From the NCBI GenBank assembly GCA_964019165.1, contig OZ025280.1:10782428-10846427 (forward strand): 64,000 nucleotides of DNA, written 5' to 3'. This stretch comes from Mastigias papua (lineage: Eukaryota; Cnidaria; Scyphozoa; Rhizostomeae; Mastigiidae). Below the pieces are notes generated by a model. The model did no database searches. It saw only the letters and a program-made list of their open reading frames with translations, and was not told the origin of the DNA. Positions 23,015 through 36,332 of this stretch are shown one piece after another (positions within the stretch are counted from its first letter, which is position 1; each line of letters opens with the position of its first letter). The translations under genes and the position numbers were made by a program.

Positions 23015-26000
23015 AGTATATATCATAGAGCAATGGCGTACAGACGTGTATTGCACATGCAATAGTTCTGAGGCTGAAATTTGGCTTATAAAGAACTTTA
23101 CAACCTCTCAAGGACATAATTATTGTTTCGTCTGGTTATAAGGAAACATGTATCGTTTACATATGCTGTGGTTCTTCATATTTTTTATGATTTGCTCATA
23201 TTGTGGAAAAGATTTCCTTGCATTAGGCTGCCATCAGTAGCGATGCAAGAAACGGATGCTGAGCAATCACGCGCCTAATGAAATAAGAAATGCCACGAGA
23301 CGATGAACAAAACCCCACTAATATCATTGAGACTGTCAAATGCTGTTGTGGAAAAGCATGCAAAGGTGCTAAAGGTCTCAAATGCACCAAAGGAGATGTG
23401 GGATCTTAGAGGGCCTAAACGACGATCCGTTGATTATGGATAATTCAAATTTAGAGATTGGTAGCCCATTGGACGAGAGAGAGTTTGATAGTCACGTGGA
23501 TATGACTCTTAACCAAAAAGATATCACTGGTACAAAACCCGGCATAATACTACCGAAGACAAGTGAACAATGGAATTTGGCAAATGATTACTTCAAATCT
23601 GTTGTCATTCATTTGGATTTTCCTTCGGTCAGTATTGACTCGATCGATGAATCTGTTCGCTTAATAAATATAACTATCTATAGCTATTTTAAGGATCACT
23701 ATGGAATTGTCAAAAACCACATAGAAAAGGAGATTGTCCAGAAGTATAACACTTACTCAGTTCACTCATTGAGAAAGGTCTTGAAACATCTGAAATCAAA
23801 TGCTGCCCCACTCGCAGAAATACAATATGTCTCTCAATTGTTAAGATCTAAACTACAACACAACCTTACTGCCTCTGTCGGTTCCGCCTCGCACAAACAA
23901 CATGATCGCTACATATCAAAGAATTTCTGGGGCTTTGTCAAAAATGTTCTTGACAAGCCACTCAAAATCCTACCATCTTTTTCAGGCGAGGAATGTGCAA
24001 ACCATTTTCTCACCTTGTTTTCATCTGCTTCACCTAGCCGACAATTTCCTATACCATGCTGGATTCCTACTCTACCACAAGCATCCATACCATTTAATCT
24101 TGAACCCCCGTCTTATAACAAAGTCACTAATATCATCCGCAGAATGAAAGCTTCAGGAAGCCCCTGTCCATTAGATCAAATCTCAATATTCTGTTTTAAA
24201 AGATGTCCGTATCTCCGAACTGTAATCACACGACTAATATGCGCTGTTTGAAAGTCAGGAAACATTACACATGAGTGGAAAAAAGCTTGCACAATTTTAG
24301 AACACAAGAAAGGAGACAGTGACAACCCAGCAAACTTCAGACCTATTACCCTTGAGTCGGTTCCACTGAAGATATTTACTTCATGCTTACGTGATTCTAT
24401 CTTTTCTTTCCTCTCACAAAATCATCTGATCAAACAAAAGATACAGAAAGGTTTCACTCATGGAGTCTCTGGTGTATTAGAACACACATCTATGATGGCC
24501 TATCTAATCAATAAAGCTCGATTAAAACAACGTTCTGCTATCATTACTTTACTAGACCTCAAAATTGCTTTTGGTGAAATCCATCACAATCTGATTAAAA
24601 GTGCACTTGATTATCATCATTTCCCTGAAATGATTCAACACCTAGTTACCAATCTTTACATAGACTTTCATTCCTATATACTTTCTGACCACTTTTCTAC
24701 TCCAGCTATTCCTTTTACACATGGAGTACTTCAAGGGGATTGCCTTAGTCCCCTATTATTTAATCTATGCTTTAACACATTTATACAATATGTTAAGCAA
24801 GAAAAATACAACCAACTGGGGTTTTCACCTCATGATGGTAACGACCGCTTGTTCCACCCAGTTCACTGGTTCCAATTCGCTGATGACGCTGCTGTTATTA
24901 CTACCAATGCGCGTGAAAATCAATTGTTGTTACACTGTTTCTCACGGTGGTGTCAATGGGCCTGTATGCTAATCCGTGTTGACAAATGCACCACTCTTGG
25001 GATAAAAAAGGTTTCTACTTGTTCACTTCAATTTCAGCCAAAGCTTTTGATCAACTCTAAAGTCGTACCTCCTGTTAAAAATGGTGAATCCTTTAAATAC
25101 CTTGGACATTTCTTCAACTTTGATATGAATAACAAGGACCATAAAGAAACTCTCAAATCTTCGCTTCAATCTATGTTAAGAACTGTGGACTCCCTGCATG
25201 TTCATCCTAGGACTAAATTACTTCTGTACCATCGCTACATTCTTTCCAAAATCTCCTGGCATTTTACAGTTACATATTTAAGTAAAACTTGGATTTCTGA
25301 AAACTTGGATAACATTGTCTCAAAATTTACCTGTCAATGGCTTGAGCTTCCCATTTCTGCCAATGTAAGATCTATTATTCTCTCTTCTAAGAAGTTTCGT
25401 CTAGCGTGTCAATTGCCTTCGGTTAAATTTCAACAATGCCAAACAGTCCTCCGGTCTTCATTGAAATCTTCTAAGGACAAATCCGTAGTAAAGCTATGGA
25501 AAAATACCAACTGCAGAACCAACATCCAATACGACGTTTATAAAACTACAAAGCAAATTTTGAAATCGATTCGCACTGAACATACGGAAAGACTGAAAAC
25601 CGAGTTACCATCACAAGGATTTATTATCTCATTCCTTCTTGTTCATTCTTTAAAACATCTCAATTCTCTTTGGTCTCGAGCACAAAGTAAGCTACCTGCC
25701 AATATCTTCAATTTCACTATCAAATATCTTAATAATACACTCGCTACTAGAAATAACCTTTATTTGTGGGGCCTCTCAAACACTTCTGACTGTTCCTTTT
25801 GTCTTCAGCCTGAATCACTTCTCCATATTGTAGCGGGCTGTAAAACATATCTAGACCAGGGTCGTTTTACTTGGCGACACAATTCGGCTCTAAGTTTTCT
25901 AGCTCAAACTTTCCAATCAGTACATTCATCTAAGTTATACGCGGATCTTGCTGGCTACCTGTCTCCTTGCATTATTACGGGAGACAGTCTTTGGCCTGAT

Positions 26001-26530
26001 ATGCTTCTTTCGACCACTGACAACCGCTTGTATATCATTGACTTAACCGTGGGCTTTGAGACAAATCAAAGCCACAATACTCGTCGAAAAGAACTCAAAT
26101 ATCGTTCCCTCCTAACAGATCTCAGCAGTGACTATCATACGATAGAATTTGTTAATCTTTCCGTGAGCTGCCTTGGTATATTTGGTCAGTCATCAGACTC
26201 CTTTCTCAAAATGTGCTCTGAATTAGGCTTTGATAATCATCATCTCAATGTCATTGTTTCCAAGCTATCTACTATTATCATCCGAACAACATATTATATA
26301 TTCTGTATGAGAAACAAATCCTGGTGCAACCCCGAGCTTCTCAGTTATTGAATATACAGTTAATACTGTTTAATAACTTCTTTCTTTACTGTTCTGCATA
26401 TTGAATGCTTTTTCATTTTTTGTTTGTTTGTTCTATTACCTAGTATTGTAGTATTGTCAGCCAACCAAATACAGATTACCTGTTAGCGAGATTTGTATTT
26501 GTAGACTTAAATATCATATGAGATGAAGTT
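23015..26530 (+). mobile_element. non-LTR retrotransposon with restriction-like endonuclease (R2/NeSL/Hero-type)
   Basis: One long ORF (23290-26351) is preceded by about 270 bp of leader and followed by ~180 bp of 3' UTR. The DNA beyond is AAAATTATTATTTTTATTA, again TTA-rich, and a TTA repeat also lies just upstream. This suggests, without proof, insertion into a TTA repeat. The domain order zinc finger, RT, CCHC, PD-(D/E)XK-like endonuclease is that of the site-specific non-LTR clades. The exact ends are not defined by a target duplication that I can see. Confidence 0.7.
23290..26351 (+). pseudogene. RT + restriction-like endonuclease protein, nearly intact
   Basis: ATG at 23290 is followed by a Cys/His finger (CCCGKACKGAKGLK, then MHQRRC). 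The reading frame slips one base between these two halves near 23370. It then runs to a single TGA at 24249-24251 (CAV*KSGNITHEWKKA, where family members have Trp, so TGG to TGA). Beyond that it is open to 26351. RT motifs are NPANFRPITLESVPLKI, ALLDL-like TLLDLKIAFGEIHHNLI, GVLQGDCLSPLLFN and the catalytic FADDAAVI. After the RT come CSFCLQPESLLHIVAGC (CCHC) and the endonuclease motif WPDMLL..LYIIDLTVGFE. About 1020 codons. One frameshift plus one stop make it a young pseudogene. Confidence 0.85.
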
Positions 26531-26559
26531 TGAAAACAAAAATTATTATTTTTATTAGG

Positions 26560-27665
26560 TGTATGGTAGTAACAGATAGGTGTACCACAAGTACTCTCCA
26601 GTACGTAATAGATGTCCCCTCCTGTCTATTTATGTTTTCAACACATGCACGCCAGGGCAATCTTATTGCAACCCCTCCTTCCCCGCTTATTAATTGTGAG
26701 GCAAGAGGAATGTCTACAACTACACTAAGAATTGTCCGGTGAAGGTATTTCGTTGTGAATGTTTGTTGCACTGAAAAATGCTAGAGTGAAATGCGTACTT
26801 GCTGCAAGAAGCACTGAAAACGCAGTCGACAGTTCTGTTACTGATGATGAAATTATGAATGACGATGATAGACACATTTTTAGTAGGGCAGAAATATGTA
26901 ATAAACGTAATAAGTTCTGTCAAAAAGTTAAAGTTTGTTATCCAATGCATATGCTGGTCTTCTCTCCACATCCATTTATAACAGCCAACCACATAGACAG
27001 TCACCTTGGAGCTTTTGTCACCCTCCTCCGCTTATTTACGTTGAGACTTTTGTCCAGCCTCTACCCCCAACGCTACTTGCCACCCCTCTTCTAGTATGGA
27101 CTGGAGAGTAACCCAGTTGTAAGAATAAAGGCATCAATAAAAGACAAAAGTGTACATGAAATACTGAGACTACTAAATATCTATGAATAGAGTAAAACTG
27201 AGGAAGTGTGCATAGCAGGACAGTGTTATTGCACCCCCTCCTCCTGCTTAGTAACTTTGAGGCAAGAATACATTTACCCAACCAGATGCAGAATTTTTCC
27301 GATGAAAGTAACTCGTGGTGAGTGTTTGGTGTGTTGAAGCAATGAATAATTTTTACAAGAAGTACCGAAAACGCAGGTGAAAGTTGAACTGATGATGATG
27401 ACAGTACGAAAGACGATGATAGAGACATATGTAGGTTGCTAGAAGATGTGTAGTAAATATAATAAGTTCTTATTCAATACGCTTAAGTTTTTATTCAATG
27501 CATATGGTGGCCATTCTCCACCTCTATATACAACAGCTCATGTAGTAGACATTCACCTTGGAAACTTTTCCAACCCACCCCTGCATGGGTACTTTCAGAG
27601 TTGTGTCAAACCTCCCGCTTAGTGCCACCCTTCCCGTCTATTTCGGACTGGAGAGTAAGCTGGTG
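26560..27665. repeat. diverged tandem duplication (~550-560 bp period)
   Basis: Blocks recur in order at a near-constant spacing: TTGCAACCCCTCC (26667) / TTGCACCCCCTCC (27228), GACGATGATAGA (26863 / 27412), TTCTCCAC...CAACAGC (26960 / 27513), GGACTGGAGAGTAA (27097 / 27646). Apparent ORFs are not conserved between the units, so it looks non-coding. Confidence 0.7.
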
Positions 27666-28114
27666 AGACATCCTCAAAGAAATGTGAAGTCACGTGAACA
27701 ATGAGTAATATAGATAACCTCTGCTTTGCCTATACGATATACAGGATTGACGCACACAGATTGTACCTGGTAGCTGTGTTATGAGATTTTGAACCATTTT
27801 ATCTTGGTCACGGATCTTTGCCCTGTATCTTGGCCCGAATACATCAATACAGAAATAGTAGGATGGGAAAAGCGGGGAGAGGGGGGTGAACAATTGTGAG
27901 TAGTCATTCGTGTATTGTCAATTAAAGTAAGGTACGGTAAGAAGTATCAATGTCATGGGACATTAGATAAATGTCTAGTTGGTCTGTAAGTAAATGAAAA
28001 ACTCTATGGGAGACACTGAAATGTGATGGATAAATGAGGGGGGTAGAGAGACAGTGCAAACGTAGGTCGTCAGTATTAATATAGCGTACAGAGTAGATAG
28101 AATAGTACAATGTA
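27666..28114. other. no gene seen
   Basis: Spacer between the tandem duplication and FB2. No motif recognised. Confidence 0.4.
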
Positions 28115-28704
28115 CTAGCTTAGTACTGATAGCCCGCTAAACGCGTGCTCCCCTTACCCCAGTTCAAAGGTTGTAGATTAGCCTTGGAAAGACTAACGCT
28201 GTGCCCCCATAGAAGCTGCATGGTCTACATTTTAGATGAGCAAGGATAAAAGAAGCTCACATAGGATCACGAGGTGGCATCATTGGCCTCTGTTATGGAG
28301 CACATTACCTTCGGTCTTGCATTGTGCAAATTGAAGAAAAGTGCAAGAAAAATTTGTGCCAGAAATGCTCAGATACCTGCGCTAGGCTACAGGGCTGTAC
28401 AGGAAAAGGTTGAAAGTCGAGAAGCCCCGAAGCCTAGCGCAGGTATCCAAGCATTTCTGGCACACATTGTTCTTGCAAGGTTCTTCGATTTGCACAATGC
28501 AAGACCGAAGGTAATGTGCTCCATAACAGAGGCCAATGATGTCACCTCGTGATCCTATGCGAGCTGTTTTGATCCTTGCTCATCTAAAATGTAGACCATG
28601 CAGCTTTTATGGGGGCACAGCGTTAGCCTTTCCAAGGCTAATCTACAACTTTTGACCTGGGGTAAGGGGAGCACCCGTTTAGCGGGCTATCAGTACTAAG
28701 CTAG
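28115..28704. mobile_element. foldback element FB2 (subfamily A)
   Basis: A 590-bp hairpin starts CTAGCTTAGTACTGATAGCC and ends with its complement at 28704. Relative to FB1 it has an extra ~30 bp per arm (CATTTTAGATGAGCAAGGAT) also found in FB3. CpG positions of FB1 are often TpG or CpA here, for instance TGATGTCA for TGACGTCA. Confidence 0.9.
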
Positions 28705-31277
28705 TCTCCTGTATATGAAATAAACACATAATCGCTCAAACTGTTCTTTACATGAGACGTTAGTGAACAACGTCACATATTGTCCCCTGCATACTTCAAT
28801 TCTAACGTAGATAGTGTTGTAAAATCTAGCGGTAGAACTGTGACAGTGTATAACATATACAATATAGCCCATCAACTGACAGGAATGACTACGGCTATGA
28901 CCTAGTGGGTGATCATAAATCTTCTCCACACAGGTACACAATTAAATCTGAGCCATAAACCTGTAATATGGTTGCATCCAGTAATCCTTTGGTAACTGGT
29001 ATATTAGCTTTCTTTAGCCATTAAATTAGCTTGTATCGAATTATCATAGCTCAGAGGACTCCATAGTGTTACTTCATAAACATAAAAGAATACTGATATC
29101 TACAGGTAACATGCTATGCAATATTAATCTTCAAATCGGGTTTCGAGTAATTACAGTATTTGGGGTGGGGGAGTTGATAGTAGGGAGTATCTAAATGTAG
29201 TGAAAAAATCAGGTGGTGAGCGAGATGAGAATATCAAGAACCTTACGTCAACATATGGTAAAATATCAACCAAATTATAAATGAAGATGTGTTACTATGG
29301 GGAAAAAGTAATATGAACCCTCCCTCAACGTTGTACAGAGAGTGCAGGCGATCCTGTCCTAAAACTAAAGGAACAACGGGACTTGCAGGAAGAAAGGCAA
29401 TAAACTGGGATAATCCCAGGAATAAATTAGATTACAGCTTGGCTGTAGGTTATGATTACGTGTGGTGCAAAAGCCAACTGGTACCAACCAACTAAAACGT
29501 ACACAAAGTAGCATACTGGTGAGACATGCAGAGTTTAGTCAAATTACAGGGAGAGGAATCAGAGAGAGTCTACTGTAGCTCACCCAACACACACGCCCAA
29601 CTAAAAAGGGAATACCATGTCTAAAAGTCCTGAGATATGAATATGTAGATCCAGAATGTGTTTATAACACTTTAACAGTGGCAAATCATAATCCTAGGGG
29701 GATGTCATGTAATCTCCTTTCAGGCATCCCAAGTAAATGTGGTATCATAGACAGTACTTATGAAGCAGACTGTAGACGGCAGAGAAAGTATGCGTTGTAT
29801 TCTTAACTATAATAATACTATAGAGTTAAGTGGTAATTTACAGTAACATGTTTCACTTTTTGGCGCGTGTCCTTTTGTTCGTGTCTATCAATTGTCTTTC
29901 GTTGTGGTCTTCCGCCTTTTGTTTGCTTTGCCGGGTTTCTTCCCCGTCACTATGACATAAAGCACAGAGGCAGATCTGGAAAAAAGACACATGAGATATA
30001 GCAATCCCGAAGAGCATGTGAGTCAGTATGTATAAAATGAAGGGAAAAAATGTTATTGGGTAAAATTCGTGAACTATATGGAAGATGCAGACATAATGTA
30101 AAGTTGACAAAGATGTAGGTTTGGTGTGTATGTCAGGTTGTGAGAAGAAAGGAAGGTCTCTGTTATCTGGTTTGGGGCTAAAACTGTATGAGTGAACTGT
30201 GGATCTCTTGAGGGGTAAAGTATCTATAGTACAATTGGCACCATAAGGATATGCTCTGTACAACTATTAGTACTCAAAATAAGTGAACAGTATGCATTGT
30301 CAAGACGAACAGTGGGGGGAAGTACGAACATGGTAAGAGTAGTATGTGTGGTGTGTTTGAAAAGTGATGTGTGAGGTATGCAACACTTACTTCAAATCTT
30401 TGACAGGTGTCCCCTGCGCATCTGTTAAAAGAAAGTGACTATTGCGATCGATACCCATCACTGCGGCGATTCACCATTTCAATGACTTCCAGGTCACCTC
30501 TTGGTTGCAGTGTAAATTCTAAGAGAAAATGAGATGAAAATAATCACGCGAGTATGACAAAATGAGATGAAAATAGTCAGGCGAGTATGACATGGTACAC
30601 GGTATGAGTATTGAATAGACATGAAAGGAAGGTATAGGTAACAAAAATATATGCTGAATTACCGTTGTTTTGTTGTTGAAATGGACGTGGAATGTTTTCT
30701 CGCCCATTTTTCTCTCCAGCTAAACACAGACTGAAGTAGTAGGGGTGTGTGTTCCGTTTTTGTAAGGAAGGGTAGATGAATGTCTGTGGACCTGCACCTC
30801 CGTGCTCCATCAGCTATGATGTGTGTGACATGTATGTGTTGTAATAGTAAAAGTAGAAAAGTAAAAGTAGAATATAATGAAGAAAATAAAAAGTGTCATT
30901 GATACGAAGGAGTGTAGCTGCATAATACGGGGCACACCTAAGGAAGGGGGTGGAAAGGGTGTAGGTGTCTTATTCAGAATTATTTCAGTACAAGTTGTGA
31001 GAATGGGCATTGTAGTGGTCGTAAGTAGATTTTGCGTATAATGGTGTTGAAAAGGTGACAGTAATGAAATGCTGAAAAGTGGTGGAATAGTCGGCACGGT
31101 TCTAAGTGTACAAAATTATTCTACGCCGTAAGTTCTCGAAAATATGTTGAGCGTGCCCCTGTGTGTTGGTTAGACTCCTGCTATGAGAATCTGTAGTTGC
31201 GGGCTGGTGAAGTGCGATATGTAAGATGGATATATGCAGGGTTTTACAGTGAATCATAGATACTATGCCGGATAATG
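28705..31277. repeat. repeat body after FB2, left part
   Basis: Starts with DNA homologous to that following FB1. No gene recognised. Purine/pyrimidine composition is skewed, with many long but motif-free minus-strand ORFs, which I do not annotate. Confidence 0.45.
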
Positions 31278-34200
31278 CTTAAGGACGATGAATAGGTAAA
31301 AATAATGGTGAAAATTTTTTTTTATCAAATTTCATTTATTGGACAAAAGTACAGTTTGGGTAGTAGAGTTTACATATATGATCTCATTTTTCTTAATCCG
31401 TTTATTTTTCACCTTCAAATTTCAATTTTTTGTTAATTACCTGCTAAGCAACCACATTACATTTGGTTGCTAAGGACATTAGGGGTAAACATTGACCCCA
31501 GAAACTTTATTTTGTCGGTGAAAATTTTTTAACAACTTTACGAATGAGATGAATTGATTTGGTGCTGCACACATGAAGGACATTCGAGTATAGCCTTCGT
31601 TCGCCTTGAGACTTGTGAAATATCGTTTTCTCTCGATCGTGCAAACCTACACTTTTCAATTTATGTTATACTTGCCAGCTGCAATCGTTTCATCATGCCT
31701 GGATATAAAAAGAGTTCTGCTTATAGCAAAAAGTGAAAAAGATTGTTCACTGGCCAACGAAAGCAAGAACAAATACCACAAACGCGAGAGGAAAGCTTAG
31801 GCTCAACAGGCTCAAACGTTCACGCTACTCCAGACAAGTTGAATAGGTCATTTGAGAAGATTGATAAGAACTGTCCTTTACTGGAAGTTGAAAGAAATGA
31901 AATAATAACAAGGGAAAAAGCATTTCAGCTAGGGATTATTACATCAACACCAGTGTCTACCAAAAATGGCAGCTTTATTACTGCACATGGCAATAAAATA
32001 AGTAGCAGCAACAACTTGCAAGAAAGTTTGTCCCGAACGGCAGTCTGTGCTTCATGGAAAAGTCAAGATGGCAAGCTGGAGCTTTTCCAAAATGACAGTG
32101 TCCGTAGAGGACTTGATGAGGAACTAACTTTGATATGCACAAACTGTAAACATACATGTTCTTTCAATACCAGTAAAATTGCTAAAGATGGTAGTAGTAG
32201 AGCAGAGGTAAATAGTCGTCTCATCCAAGGTGGGTTAGATGCTGGTAATGGGTTGACCAGTTTGAAAAAATTGTGCTCCTCATTGGACCTGCCTCCACCA
32301 CTTTCAAAAAATGCTTACTTTGACACTGTAAAGAAGATTGAGAAGTGTTACAGTACAGTTGTAGAGAGTTCATTATGTAAAGCTGCCAGCAACTTGAAGA
32401 TTAGAATGAAAGAAAGATAGTCTTCATGTCAAGACCTCAACATGGAAATTGATATTTTTCCAGTGAGTGTATCTGTGGATAGAACATGGCAGAAAAGATA
32501 TGGACATTCATCATTACTTGGAGTTGTTTTTATCTTGGCAATTGAGACAGGGGAAGTCCTAGATTTTGAAGTTAGATCAAAAATCTGTTTTGATTGTAGA
32601 TCCAGGGAAAAATGGAACAGAGATTCTCAGAAGTACAAAGATTGGTTTGAAGTGCATCGAGACAAGTGCTCTATTAATCACACTAAATCCTCAGAAGCTA
32701 TGGAGAAGAGTGCAGCAGTGACAATGTTCATTCGTTCAATAGAGAAACACAAACTCAAATATACTACATATTTTGGAGATGGTGATTCTTCATCATACGG
32801 GGAAGTAGCAAATGCCTGCTTTAAAGTATATAATGAGGAATATGTAGTCATCAAAGAAGATTGCATTGGACACATCCAGAAAAGGATGGGGGCAAACCTT
32901 AGAGCCTATAAGAACAAGATGAAAGCAAGGAAACTTCCAGATGGTAAAACAGTTGGTGGTCAAGGAAGACTAACAGATGCTGCAATAGATTCATTGCAAA
33001 ACTATTATGGCTATGCTATTAGGTCAAATAAAGGCAATGTTAAAATGATGCAGGATGCAATTTGGGCAATATAGTATCACAGCATTGCTGGTGGAAATGA
33101 AACACTTGACAAGCAACACAAACTTTGCCCTAAAGGTTCTCAGTCATGGTGCAAGTGGCAAAAAGATCAACAAAACAACACTGAAACTTATAGTCAAAGA
33201 AAGGGTCTTCCTGCAGTTTTCCGGTCAGAGCTGAAGCCAATTTTTGAGAGGCTGTCCAATGATGATCTTCTTAAACGATGCCTAAAAGGACTAACCCAAA
33301 ATCAGAATGAATCTCTAAACAATGTTCTGTGGTCAAAGTGCCCAAAGCACATCTTTTGTGGGTCTTGTAAGCTTGCTACTGCAGCTGCAGCATCAGTTAT
33401 TCAATGGAACCAAGGAGCTGCTGGTGCTGGTTGTGTACTGAAGAAAATGGGTATTGAGGATTTTGGTGTCAACACTGCAAGAGGGTATCGTGCTACTAAT
33501 GCTACGAGGATTAAAAATGCTCCAAACCAGTCCTGCAATGATTATGTGATCCGTTGTCGCCAGCTTCGAAGAATTAGAAAATTGGGGACAAAGACTGGAA
33601 AGAAATATTTATCTGGAGGATTTAGCATCTACAAAGTTCCTGATACAGTACAGGAGAAACAAACCATAGAAGCAAAAGAACTAGAAATAACATTTGTTCC
33701 AGAAGAAAACGTTGATATGTTGCATATATTGCATTCACTTCCAAAACGTGCTTGTAAATGCTAATTGCTCTAACCAAATGACTAGTCTTGGAAGAAATAA
33801 TGCATATGGTATTAAAATCTATTGTATGGTATGTCAAAAAAGAGTCAATTTTGCCCAGGAAACATGAAATAGTGAGTTATGCCAGCTCCTGCCTTCTAAG
33901 ACAACAGAGGAAACTTTAAATGTGAATTTTGAAAGTTCTACCTTCTGTATTTTCAGAAAGGTTTATTTCTTTAGTCCAAGAGATAGGAGGCTGAAATTCT
34001 TTCCCAAGCTTCTGTCAAAGTAGTCTTCAGGATGAGCAGAGGAAAAATTGATATATTGTGACTTGGGGCAAAAAACTTAAAATAACTGTTTTTCCAAGTA
34101 ACCATGGCAACGGTTGCTATGTCAGCAATTTCCTTTCAGTATATTCCATTACTGCATGACTTATTTTGTGGTAGTTATTACTCATGAAGTCACATCCTTT

Positions 34201-34406
34201 CTAAAGTTATTTTTATTGGCCCGGCAATTCCGGTCTGTAAATTATACCTACATGTGCTGACGTCATTATTTATACTGCATTCTGTTGAAGATAGTCTGGC
34301 TAATATATCCTCAAAATTTCTAGTTGATAAAAGCAATTCTAGTTGAAAATTTAATATCTTTGCAAGAAGTCTCTTTTGTTACGACACACTATTCTTCGTC
34401 CTTAAG
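31278..34406. mobile_element. Mutator-like DNA transposon
   Basis: An 18-bp inverted pair CTTAAGGACGATGAATAG (31278-31295) and CTATTCTTCGTCCTTAAG (34389-34406; one mismatch) brackets a single plus-strand transposase gene centrally. No clean 8-10 bp target duplication is visible outside, so the ends could be a few bases off. It sits inside the FB2-FB3 repeat body. Confidence 0.72.
31695..33764 (+). pseudogene. Mutator-like transposase (animal MULE family)
   Basis: The frame starts at ATG 31695 (MPGYKKSSAYSKK) and is continuous to 33764 except for three in-frame stops: TGA 31734, TAG 32418 and TAG 33072. The N-terminal third ends in LICTNCKHTC..., then SLDLPPPLSKNAYF. The catalytic domain follows: VSVDRTWQKRYGHSSLLGVV (first Asp; family has Gly where Arg stands), CSINH, TTYFGDGDSSSYG (second Asp), EDCIGHIQKRMG, GGQGRLTDAAID, and CLKGLTQNQNESLNNVLWSKC (third acidic region). 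About 690 codons, normal length. Function in the family is cut-and-paste transposition. Here it is inactivated only by nonsense changes, so it is fairly recent. Confidence 0.87.
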
Positions 34407-35314
34407 TGTCCAGTGCGTAGTGTAGTGTAAGTGGTATTGATGTTTGCAGGGATTAATGTTGAAAGTTGGATAGGGTACTGAGTCATTGAGTGAATACACA
34501 TGTTGTTTTAAGAAGAAAGAGGCCTATAAGACAATGAGGCTGAAAATGCCAAAATCGGTAGAAAATGTATAGAAAATCACGAGGGTCAAGCTCCAACATT
34601 GACCATTGTTTAATTGACAGAAAGCGATAGAAGTTCATGTGTTGTAAGCTCCTTTATGAAGATCGAAATTTTTCTTAAGAAAATATCAGCATCAAATTCG
34701 GGGGAAGTAAAGAAAAGTGAAGATCAGACGTAAAAGTGGTTTTCATACATAAAACACACCTGTAGTGTTACTATCAATATACGGTCATCGATACGGCTAC
34801 GGATAGTCTAATACATGATAATGTATATTATAAAGCAGTTAACATATCCTGTGCATTGTAGTATGTCTCTGACATATATGCTGTTACAATAAAGAACTTA
34901 GAATAGTTTGATATTAGTAACTTGTGGCAATGTAAATGATGCCACTATCTGTGTGTGACACTGACAGTGGCACCACTAATGAAATGAATGAACACGTACA
35001 TAAGATACGTAAGATGGAGGAAAGTGTTGTATACCTAATCTGATGACTCACAGGTATTCCTAGTACTGGGTATTGGTATAATGAGCGAACAGGTAGAGAG
35101 AAAAATGAACGCTATCAAGTCTGTTGTTCATACTATACAGCTGTCGTGACGCATAGACTTGTACCAGATGCACCTAGAAACAGCTGGATGATGCTAGCTT
35201 GTGCGTGTTAGAATATTGTCATGATCTATTTCTGAGTAAAGATAGTGGTAACTTCTCTCTGCATAGTCAAATCTGAATGATGTATGTGTTGTTACCTGAA
35301 AGAATGTAAAAAAA

Positions 35315-35490
35315 GAACTGGGTGCATGTTTGAATGATGTCATTCTGTGTTAGTGACAAATGATCGTGTTACTACTACTGCAATGAATGAGAACGTAAAG
35401 TATGAACTGGGTGCATGTGTAAATGATGTCATTGTGTGTTAGTCACAAATGATCCTATTACTACTATTGCAATGAATGAGAAAGTAAAGC
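35315..35490. repeat. 89-bp tandem duplication
   Basis: GAACTGGGTGCATGT...GAATGAGAA(C/A)GTAAAG occurs at 35315 and again at 35404, with few differences. A more diverged third unit may lie near 34920-34985. Confidence 0.8.
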
Positions 35491-35844
35491 ATAGGGTTCA
35501 AAAGTTGCAAGTCTGCTCTGCCAATTGTTTTGTCTGTGACGTACAGGGGTGTACCAGACATGCATTACTATTTATGGGTAGGGTAAATTCTACGTGAGTA
35601 AGGGATGATACTGTCTATTTTGGGCGAATTACATGTGTCAGCTACTAAGTACAGAAGTAAAATACTATGAATGAGTGGTACGAGGCAGAAGAATAATGTG
35701 TTTACTACGAGATGTGTTGGTGCTGACATGATTACAGGGTAGTGTATGAATAAAAGGGTAAACCTGGGAAGTGGTGTTCAGTGTAAGTGCAAGAGAGTGC
35801 CAATAGGGAAGAAAAGTACATGAAATAAGGAAGAAAAGTACATA

Positions 35845-36332
35845 ATGCATCCGCGAATGAAAATGAAAATTATGGTTAACAAGTTAGGAGCGGAGCTCAA
35901 AAGAGCAGAGAGGAACATGGAGGTGATGGAGGAAAGCCTGTGTGTGGCTCGTTCTGCTCTAAAGCGCATAGAACACAGTGTAGATGGGGGAAAGTACAAA
36001 TAGAATGAATGAAAGAGACATGGCAGAGTGTTGCGAAGGAGATGGCCAAGGTTGAGCAACTGGCGATGATGGAGGAAAGCCTAAATGAGGACGTCCAAAT
36101 CAAAGAAGACATGGAGGTAGCTGAAAGGGAAACTACGAAAGTGCAAGCGAAATGTCAAGAAGAAAGGTGTGAGGCTGTCGTGCAGGAAGGAAGATATGAA
36201 GCTGTGGTAATGAAATACGAAGTTGTCGCGGTGCAATGCGAAATGCAATCGGCAAGGGGGAAAACTGAAGCTGTGACGCAGGAAGCAACAGTTGAAGGGG
36301 AGACAGAGGCTGGACTAATTGTGATTTTTTGA
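35845..36332 (+). other. two short charged ORFs, doubtful coding
   Basis: The ATG at 35845 opens 52 codons (MHPRMKMKIMVNKLGAELKR, stop 36001-36003). A second ORF of 107 codons starts at 36009 in another frame (KETWQSVAKEMAKVEQLAMM). Both are rich in Lys, Glu, Ala and Met, both carry an MEESL motif, and both could form coiled coils. They may be two halves of one decayed helical protein, or just purine-rich repeat DNA. No family recognised. Confidence 0.25.

Noticed and set aside
30000..31100. Series of Phe/Ser/His-rich minus-strand ORFs
   Set aside because: Composition follows purine-rich plus-strand repeat DNA; no conserved motif.
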